Assembly: GCA_018609965.1 (NCBI GenBank)
Contig: JAHENP010000162.1
Coordinates: 1-21,718 of the forward strand
Length of the DNA stretch: 21,718 bases
Reading direction: 5' to 3'
Source: Haloferacaceae archaeon
Lineage (GTDB): Archaea; Halobacteriota; Halobacteria; Halobacteriales; Haloferacaceae
Part shown: positions 7,804-12,274 of the stretch, piece after piece
Numbering within the stretch: the stretch's first letter is position 1
Layout: every line of letters begins with the position of its first letter
Notes under the pieces: generated by a model
Told to the model about the DNA's origin: nothing
What the model saw: only the letters and a program-made list of their open reading frames with translations
Database searches by the model: none
Program-made: the position numbers and the translations under genes

Positions 7804-8253
7804 GTGCCCACTGTCACACTCATCGGTTCACGGCTCGCGGAGGAGGGAACGGAGTTCGTCTACCAGGGGGAGTCGCCCGACTGCGAGGGGTGTCCGTACC
7901 GCGGGCAGTGTCTCAACCTCGTCGACGGCCGTCGCTACCGCGTCACCGACGTGCGGGAGAACACACAGACGCTCGACTGTGCTGTCCACGACACCGGCGT
8001 CCGAGCCGTCGAGGTCGAACCCGCCGCCGTGACGGCCAACGTGCCGGCGAAGGCCGCCTACGCCGGGAGCAAGGCGAGTCTCGCCGGGTCGTGTCCCCAC
8101 GTCGAGTGTCCCAGTCACCCGTACTGTGAGCCGGACGGCGCCGACTTCGACACGGAGTACCGGATCACCGAGGTCCACGGCGACCCGCCACACGACTTCT
8201 GTGCGCTGGATCGTGAACTCACGCAGGTCGAGTTCGAACCAGAAGACGACTGA
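7804..8253 (+). CDS. UPF0179 family protein, cysteine-rich, putative metal or Fe-S binding
   Basis: A 149-aa protein that I recognise as UPF0179, a family found in methanogens and haloarchaea with no assigned function. Sequence marks are N-terminal VTLIGSRLAEEGTEFVY, CEGCPYRGQCLNL (C27, C30, C36), C59, then CPHVECPSHPYC (C97, C102, C108) and C133. Eight cysteines in two similar clusters (CX2CX5C and CX4CX5C) suggest a metal or iron-sulfur site; that is inference. No signal peptide, so cytosolic. GTG 7804 is supported by a TATA box about 27 nt upstream. The gene converges on the CysD-like gene, with 42 bp between stops and no clear poly-T terminator. Confidence 0.9.
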   Translation: MPTVTLIGSRLAEEGTEFVYQGESPDCEGCPYRGQCLNLVDGRRYRVTDVRENTQTLDCAVHDTGVRAVEVEPAAVTANVPAKAAYAGSKASLAGSCPHVECPSHPYCEPDGADFDTEYRITEVHGDPPHDFCALDRELTQVEFEPEDD

Positions 8254-8295
8254 TCGGTCGGCGAGCGTCCCGTAGCGCGTCGTCGCCGTCTCGGC

Positions 8296-9273
8296 CTACA
8301 TGTAGCCGAGATCGCGCAGCCGTTCCATCAGGTCCTCTTTGTCCTGAGCGCGGCCGGCGCGCTCGGTCGTGTTCTCCATGTCCTGGAGCCACGCGGGCTC
8401 CTCGGCGGACTTGTCCGTCGAGATCTCCGAGCCGAGCGAGCGGAAGCCGGCGAAGTACTTCGGCGACACCGGGATGTCCTCGTGGCTCAGCCCGTTCGGC
8501 AGGTCGTCGTAGTCCTGCGGGACGTAGCCGTCATCCGGGTAGTCGTCGACCGTCTCCGGCACGACAAAGTACCAGAACGCGTCCCACACGTCTGCCTCCT
8601 TGAACTGGAGAATCGGCTGGACGCGGTCGTGGGGCGGGTAGATGTCCGGGTCGTGGCGCGGCGAGAAGAACGTCTCGTCTGCGCGAGCGTCCTGTTCGTC
8701 CCACCGAATGCCGGAGATGATCCCGTCGATCTCCGCGGCCTCCAGCGTCTGGTTCAGCGCCACCGTCTTCAACAGGTGGTTGCCGACGTACGTGTCCAAC
8801 AGGAACGGGAACGTCTCCTCTTCGTACTCCAGAATCTCCCGGATGTGGTGTTGGTTGTGCTCCGAGAGGTCCGCGACCGGAATGTCGTCACCCGGGTCCA
8901 GCCCGTTCTCGTCGACGTACTCGCCCACGTCCGTGTTCCGGGCGTACTTCACCTCCAGGTCCCACTCGTCTGCCCACCGCTCGACGAACTCCATCAGCTC
9001 GTCGAAGTGCTGGTAGTGGTCGATGAAGACGGTGGTCGGCAGCTCCAGATCGTCGCGGTTGTCGACGATCTCCTTGACGAAATACAGCGTCAGCGTCGAG
9101 TCTTTCCCACCGGTCCACATCACTGCGGGGTTGTCGTACGTCTCTAACCCCTCCTCGACGACTTCGAGCGCCTTCTCGATTTTGTGTTCGATGCTTGGAT
9201 ACTCGTCGGGAGACTCACCCTCGCCGTCGCCATAGTCGACGCCGAGTGCCTCCAGTGACTCCTGTGTCGCCAT
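8296..9273 (-). CDS. CysD-like PP-loop adenylyltransferase (PAPS reductase superfamily), cysteine-free
   Basis: A 325-aa member of the PAPS reductase/ATP sulfurylase superfamily. The PP-loop is VMWTGGKDSTL (TGGKDST at 54-60), binding the ATP pyrophosphate. The second half resembles CysD (sulfate adenylyltransferase small subunit): DGIISGIRWDEQDARADETFF (183-203), VQPILQFKEADVWDAF (218-233), FRSLGS (277-282) and a TERAGR...GYM tail (303-325) like CysD's SERxGR...GYF. The protein has no cysteine, so it cannot use the ECGLH catalytic Cys of a PAPS/APS reductase; databases commonly label such proteins 'PAPS reductase family'. ATP activation of sulfate or of another acid is more likely. No CysN, CysC or sulfite reductase gene is nearby. 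ATG 9273 is chosen: a TATA-like element lies 29 nt upstream and the frame's extension to 9495 is unlike the family. Confidence 0.85.
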   Translation of the reverse strand: MATQESLEALGVDYGDGEGESPDEYPSIEHKIEKALEVVEEGLETYDNPAVMWTGGKDSTLTLYFVKEIVDNRDDLELPTTVFIDHYQHFDELMEFVERWADEWDLEVKYARNTDVGEYVDENGLDPGDDIPVADLSEHNQHHIREILEYEEETFPFLLDTYVGNHLLKTVALNQTLEAAEIDGIISGIRWDEQDARADETFFSPRHDPDIYPPHDRVQPILQFKEADVWDAFWYFVVPETVDDYPDDGYVPQDYDDLPNGLSHEDIPVSPKYFAGFRSLGSEISTDKSAEEPAWLQDMENTTERAGRAQDKEDLMERLRDLGYM

Positions 9274-9298
9274 CGTGTAATGAGATGTAATTAGCCGG

Positions 9299-9305
9299 GT
9301 AAAGT
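9299..9305 (-). promoter_or_regulatory. TATA box, leaderless promoter for the CysD-like gene
   Basis: On the minus strand ACTTTAC lies with its centre about 29 nt before the ATG at 9273, fitting a leaderless or near-leaderless transcript. Confidence 0.5.
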
Positions 9306-9364
9306 GTCTTTTGGAGTCGTTCGGTGGTTTGGGCTGTCGTGTTGTCTCACAGCAGAGCAAGGCG

Positions 9365-9392
9365 AAAGCCCACCGCTTCAGGGGTGGGTAGC
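9365..9392 (+). mobile_element. Solo IS200/IS605 (TnpB-type) end-like hairpin
   Basis: GAAAGCCCACC-GCTTCAGG-GGTGGGTAGC contains the inverted pair CCCACC/GGTGGG around an 8-nt loop, preceded by GAAAG. In haloarchaeal IS200/IS605 and IS1341-type elements the 3' end downstream of tnpB typically carries a GAAAGCCC(C)ACC...GGTGGG hairpin, which overlaps the 3' part of the TnpB guide (omega) RNA. No tnpA or tnpB is adjacent, so this would be a solo end, a deletion remnant or a non-autonomous derivative. The identification rests on remembered resemblance. Confidence 0.4.
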
Positions 9393-9637
9393 TGGTGTCA
9401 TTCGTCGTCCAACGCAGTCGGAAATACGGAGCGAAACGACACTGACACTCATAATATCGTCGCAGGAGCGACCCAACTCTTCGTCGATGGGTCAAGACAA
9501 TGCGCCTTCGATACGAGCAAGCAACCGGTGAGGTGGTACAGCGTGTTTCTGCGTGAACACCCAGCGTAGGCGCTGTCGCTCAGGAAGAGCCTCGCCACAG
9601 CACTGCACGACGATGTCGAACACCCGTGACGCCGGTG

Positions 9638-9646
9638 AATTTACTT
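9638..9646 (+). promoter_or_regulatory. TATA box for the 9667 gene
   Basis: GAATTTACTTTTT lies with its TTTA core about 26 nt upstream of ATG 9667, which makes that ATG the best start on a leaderless transcript. Confidence 0.5.
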
Positions 9647-9666
9647 TTTCAGTCGACCCACTACCA

Positions 9667-10131
9667 ATGAGAACGATGGGTATCAACCTGACCGAACCGA
9701 AAGAACAGGAGTGGTTACGCAACGACGGCAGTCCATCAGTTCGGTACTCGGACCTGACGACGGCCGACGAACGAGCTTCGGAGATCTTCGAGCAACTCGT
9801 CTCTCACGTCACCGATGTTCTGTGTGAACTGATAGTAGACGACAGAGGTGTCGTGTGCGGTGACCCGACTGCACTCGAGCCGACCGCCGAGTTGGTGTTG
9901 TCTCAGTTCAGTGGAGCCGACGACCTCCCCCGAATTGATGAGTTGTTTGCGTCGGCTGACACACCAGACGACACTCGCCAGACCGACCAGTATCTCCAAC
10001 GAGTGGCGGAGAGGGTCGTCAAAGAACTGCCGTCGATCCAGCTCGACAGAATTCTCTCACGCGAACTAGACGATGAAGCTCGAACAGGGCCCTCGGCTCT
10101 GTCTCCCGGCCGAGGCGATTTCTCAGAGTAA
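9667..10131 (+). CDS. Hypothetical protein, unrecognised, atypical codon use
   Basis: A 154-aa acidic, mainly helical protein that I do not recognise. No signal peptide, membrane segment or known motif. It begins MRTMGINLTEPKEQEWLRNDG, has a central LFASADTPDDTRQTDQYLQRVAERVVKEL stretch, and ends SALSPGRGDFSE. ATG 9667 is favoured by the TATA-like TTTACTTTTT 26 nt upstream; ATG 9676 is a close alternative. In-frame GTG 9553 and ATG 9613 lie upstream of the promoter and are unlikely. Third positions are visibly less G/C-biased than in neighbouring genes (for example GAACTGATAGTAGACGACAG), and the gene lies beside an IS200/IS605-like hairpin. Both fit a recently acquired or lineage-restricted gene. 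It converges on the next gene. Confidence 0.6.
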   Translation: MRTMGINLTEPKEQEWLRNDGSPSVRYSDLTTADERASEIFEQLVSHVTDVLCELIVDDRGVVCGDPTALEPTAELVLSQFSGADDLPRIDELFASADTPDDTRQTDQYLQRVAERVVKELPSIQLDRILSRELDDEARTGPSALSPGRGDFSE

Positions 10132-10135
10132 AAAA
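10130..10135 (-). terminator. Poly-T terminator of the 10185-10751 gene
   Basis: Read on the minus strand there is a TTTTTT run about 50 nt after the TAG-side end of the downstream gene. Archaeal RNA polymerase terminates at such T-runs. It overlaps the TAA stop of the convergent gene ending at 10131. Confidence 0.35.
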
Positions 10136-10184
10136 CGACTTTGAGCCGAAGAGTGCAGCCGTTGATCTCGCGTTCGACGGCCGA

Positions 10185-10751
10185 CTACCCGCTGATGAAG
10201 TCGTTGTCCCGCCAGTCGACGCCGCCGCCGCCCTCGCCGTTGGCGGGCGACTCGACGACCTCGACGTTCGCGGGTCGTTGTTCACCTTCGACGATCCGGG
10301 TGGCACGCAGGCTCCCGTCGGCCTCGGTGATCGCAGTGAGTGTCCCCTTCTCCGACAGCAGCGCGATGTCCCGCAACACGAGGAACATCGGATACTGGAG
10401 CGCTGTGTTCTGGAGCACGGTCTCGCGGTCGCCTTTGAAACAGGCGAACTCCACGAGTTCTGAGGGAATATCCTCTTCTTCCTCCTGCATCCAGCCGCCG
10501 CCGGGCTTGGGTGGTTCCTCCTCGTAGACGCGCGTCTCGCTCACGCTGGCTTTCAACTGTGCGGTCGGCGTGTACTTGCTGATGTCGTTGTCGTCCTCCG
10601 CGACAGCCTGGAGGATGAGGGTGTTGTTGCGGCGCGACACGTCGACATCCGCGACCCCACCCGGAAGCTCCGGGTCGGCGTCGAAGTGGTCGTGGACGTC
10701 TTCCAGCGGCAGTTCGAGCGTCGAGTGGAGTCGGTATACGCAGCCTGACAT
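10185..10751 (-). CDS. Conserved haloarchaeal hypothetical protein (possibly DUF7110)
   Basis: A 188-aa cytosolic protein. The N-terminal half is a compact beta-rich region, MSGCVYRLHSTLELPLEDVHDHF, then ADVDVSRRNNTLILQAVAEDD and KYTPTAQLKASVSETRVYEEE. A Pro/Gly/Glu-rich spacer (about 80-95) follows. The second half reads IPSELVEFACFKGDRETVLQNTALQYPMFLVLRDIALLSEKGTLTAI, and the end is GGVDWRDNDFISG. From memory the layout, particularly EFACFKGDRETVLQNTALQ, is strongly conserved across Halobacteria as a single-copy gene of unknown function; a DUF number near 7110 comes to mind without certainty. ATG 10749-10751 is the only good start. There is no catalytic motif I can point to. The gene is followed by the monothiol-glutaredoxin gene in the upstream direction but has a 110-bp gap, so it is probably separately transcribed. 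Confidence 0.82.
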   Translation of the reverse strand: MSGCVYRLHSTLELPLEDVHDHFDADPELPGGVADVDVSRRNNTLILQAVAEDDNDISKYTPTAQLKASVSETRVYEEEPPKPGGGWMQEEEEDIPSELVEFACFKGDRETVLQNTALQYPMFLVLRDIALLSEKGTLTAITEADGSLRATRIVEGEQRPANVEVVESPANGEGGGGVDWRDNDFISG

Positions 10752-10861
10752 TGTGTTGGGGGGTGTTCCGGGGGTGTCCGGCGGATCGGTACGGTCTCGA
10801 TCGGTACTACGGCGTCCAGACGGTTAAGCGGCGCTTCCGCCGTGGCGTCCGTGTCGCAGGC

Positions 10862-11200
10862 TCACTCGCTCGTCAGCTTCGCTTCCAGGTCGCCCCGCTC
10901 GTCGAGTTCGGCGAGCACGTCGCTCCCACCGACGAACTCCCCGTCGACGAACGTCTGCGGGATCGTCTCCCACTCGGAGTGGTCCGACAGCGCCGCACGA
11001 TACTCGTCGAGCGCCGGCAGTACGTCCACTGTCTCGAACTCGTCGACGTACTGTGAGATCAGTTGGACCGCGCGCTTCGAGTAGCCACACTGGGGCATCA
11101 GCCGGTTCCCCTTCATGAACACCACGACATCGTTCTCCTCGATAGTCCGGTCGACGCGTGCGGCCACATCGTCTGGCTCGCTCTCTGGCTGGAACGTCAT
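10862..11200 (-). CDS. Monothiol glutaredoxin (Grx4/GrxD-like), CGYS active site
   Basis: A 112-aa single-domain monothiol glutaredoxin. The strand VVVFMKG (25-31) leads into PQCGYS (36-41); C38 is the single active-site Cys. ETIPQTFVDGEFVGGSDVL carries the cis-Pro IPQ (80-82), the glutathione-binding GGSD (91-94) and the following helix. Grx4-type proteins bind a glutathione-ligated [2Fe-2S] cluster and serve as Fe-S carriers. Haloarchaea use gamma-glutamylcysteine instead of glutathione, so the natural thiol is probably that (knowledge-based inference). The active site is CGYS, where most of the family has CGFS. ATG 11198-11200 is chosen because TCTATT, a TATA-like box, lies 28 nt upstream (leaderless). 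The frame extends 15 residues further to 11245, but that segment would overlie the promoter. Confidence 0.92.
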   Translation of the reverse strand: MTFQPESEPDDVAARVDRTIEENDVVVFMKGNRLMPQCGYSKRAVQLISQYVDEFETVDVLPALDEYRAALSDHSEWETIPQTFVDGEFVGGSDVLAELDERGDLEAKLTSE

Positions 11201-11224
11201 GCGGGAGTGTTCGTGCGGCACGGG

Positions 11225-11230
11225 AATAGA
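11225..11230 (-). promoter_or_regulatory. TATA box, leaderless promoter of the glutaredoxin gene
   Basis: TCTATT on the minus strand lies about 28 nt upstream of the ATG at 11200. Confidence 0.5.
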
Positions 11231-11258
11231 TGTTGTGTTGTTCACGGTTCTCGCGTTC

Positions 11259-11400
11259 CCGACTTCGGTTTTCCCCGTCCCCGTGCTCCCCGTTCTCGCT
11301 CCCCGTGCTCCCCGTTTTCGCTCCGTTCTCGCTCCCCGCGCTCCCCGTTCTCGCTCTCCGTTCTCGCTCCCCGCGCTCCCCGTACTGCCGGTTCCAGCGC
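11259..11400. repeat. Pyrimidine-rich degenerate tandem repeat
   Basis: About 140 bp of almost pure C/T (plus-strand) built from variants of CTCCCCG(T/C)GCTCCCCGTTCTCG, with repeated modules such as GCTCCCCG and GTTCTCGCT at roughly 11 and 22 bp. It fills the spacer between the stop of the HalX gene and the promoter of the glutaredoxin gene. Such homopurine/homopyrimidine tracts can form triplex (H-DNA) structure and are prone to slippage. No reading frame here is protein-like. Confidence 0.7.
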
Positions 11401-11452
11401 TCCCGGTTCCCGTGCAGAGCCGGCGAGGTGGCGCTCGACGCCGCAGGTCCGA

Positions 11453-12019
11453 TCAGTTACGGTCGATAGTGGTGAACGCCGACTCCATGTCGTCGAAGTC
11501 CTGTACCGTCTGGTCGAGATTGTCGCGGAGTTCGTCGGCGCGTTGTTTCAGTTCCAGATACTCCTCGTTGTCCTCAAGCTCGTAGCTCGGCTTCTGTGCC
11601 TCTAAAACGCCGATCTTCGAGACGATGCTGAAGTACTCCTGCATGTCGTCGTCGTACTCCCGCTCGGTGAGCTGTTGTTCGATGGCGTCGAACAACGCCT
11701 CCTTCTCGACGGGCTTACACAGGTAGTCGTCGAACGGCATGTCGACGATGTCGAAGTCCGGGTCGACGGCCGTCACCATGATGACAGAGCAGTCCAGCCC
11801 GCGTTCCCGCATCTGTTCCAACACCTCCCCACCGGAGTAGTCCGGCATCCGACGGTCAAGCAAGACGACATCGACGGTCTCGTCGACACTCGCGAGCGCC
11901 TCCTCCCCGCCGTACGCCTTCCGAACGTCGTCGTACTCCATCTGGAGTCGGAGGGCGTAGGCGTCCGCCACCTGTTGCTCGTCGTCGACGACCAACACGG
12001 TTGGACTCTGATCGGGCAT
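11453..12019 (-). CDS. HalX-domain response regulator
   Basis: A 188-aa protein: receiver domain (about 6-118) plus C-terminal HalX domain (about 120-185). Receiver marks are the acidic pair D12-D13 in LVVDDEQQVADAYALRL, phosphoacceptor D55 in VVLLDRRMPD, the switch T83 in IMVTAVDPD, and K102 in LCKPVEK. The HalX part is a helical acidic region (TEREYDDDMQEYFSIVSKIGVLEAQ, then a coiled-coil-like ELKQRADELRDNLDQTV). HalX regulators are common in Halobacteria; their outputs are mostly unknown and no DNA-binding domain is visible. No histidine kinase is in the window. ATG 12017-12019 is preceded by AAAAGTATAT at a distance giving a very short leader. The gene is divergent from the giant surface-protein gene, which makes co-regulation plausible but unproven. 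Confidence 0.93.
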   Translation of the reverse strand: MPDQSPTVLVVDDEQQVADAYALRLQMEYDDVRKAYGGEEALASVDETVDVVLLDRRMPDYSGGEVLEQMRERGLDCSVIMVTAVDPDFDIVDMPFDDYLCKPVEKEALFDAIEQQLTEREYDDDMQEYFSIVSKIGVLEAQKPSYELEDNEEYLELKQRADELRDNLDQTVQDFDDMESAFTTIDRN

Positions 12020-12048
12020 TCGTTGGCTGTAGTGGGGAGCGACGGGGA

Positions 12049-12057
12049 GATATACTT
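12049..12057 (-). promoter_or_regulatory. TATA box of the HalX gene
   Basis: On the minus strand GAAAAGTATATCTCC is a strong TATA-like element with an A-rich upstream flank. Initiation would fall a few nucleotides before the ATG at 12019. Confidence 0.6.
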
Positions 12058-12117
12058 TTCCGTGCGAACCGCCGAAAGTGCAGGTCGTCGCCCCCGGTCG
12101 AACACTCGATGGCGTCG

Positions 12118-12125
12118 AATTTATC
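12118..12125 (+). promoter_or_regulatory. Candidate TATA box for the giant surface-protein gene
   Basis: AATTTATC is the best TATA-like element on the plus strand. A second possibility is CTATAG at 12140-12145. Either implies a leader of roughly 105-130 nt that includes the inverted repeat at 12183-12209 and the SD at 12264. Confidence 0.4.
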
Positions 12126-12182
12126 TGTTGTTTCCCCGTCTATAGCCGCGAGAGCGTCGCTCGCATGTACTTTGGAAAACAG

Positions 12183-12209
12183 GTCAGTTCGAATTCCAAC
12201 AGAACTGAC
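12183..12209. promoter_or_regulatory. 8-bp-arm inverted repeat, possible operator or leader hairpin
   Basis: GTCAGTTC and GAACTGAC are perfect complements separated by 11 nt that contain a GAATTC hexamer. The element lies in the shared HalX/surface-protein intergenic region, within the probable 5' leader of the surface-protein gene. The dyad spacing suits a dimeric regulator; no known consensus is recognised. Confidence 0.45.
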
Positions 12210-12263
12210 ACGGGGTGGGGGACCGTGGTCGTCCGGGGGCGCGTCGGACGGCGAGAGGGAGAC

Positions 12264-12270
12264 GGAGGGG
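12264..12270 (+). promoter_or_regulatory. Shine-Dalgarno fixing the start of the surface-protein gene
   Basis: GGAGGGG is placed with GGAGG ending 6 nt before GTG 12275. The alternative in-frame GTG at 12215 has no comparable SD and would put a 20-residue Arg-rich stretch ahead of the signal peptide. Confidence 0.6.
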
Positions 12271-12274
12271 CGTC

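Larger units (their letters stand above)
9274..9666. other. 393-bp gene-free region with IS200/IS605-like hairpin
   Basis: This region separates the CysD-like gene (minus) from the unrecognised gene at 9667 (plus). It contains both promoters, an IS200/IS605-like end hairpin (9365-9392), and short inverted repeats such as GTGTT...AACAC around 9543-9560 and CAGCG-TAGG-CGCTG near 9563-9576. Only tiny reading frames are present. It looks like a scar of mobile-element activity, but no transposase fragment can be defended. Confidence 0.4.

Noticed and set aside
8296..9273. Annotation as a true PAPS reductase (CysH)
   Set aside because: No cysteine in the protein and no ECGLH motif; C-terminal features match CysD better.
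9274..9495. N-terminal extension of the CysD-like protein
   Set aside because: The extension runs through the promoter and the IS-like hairpin; a TATA box 29 nt before ATG 9273 fits a leaderless start.
9500..9556. 18-codon frame MRLRYEQATGEVVQRVSA after a TATA-like CATAATATCG
   Set aside because: Too short to support as a gene; no similarity recognised. It could be a fragment of an element, but nothing confirms it.
9492..9722. 76-aa minus-strand frame as a possible transposase fragment
   Set aside because: The LRWVFTQKHAVPPHRLLARIE stretch looked protein-like but matches no transposase I can name, and it overlaps the 9667 gene.
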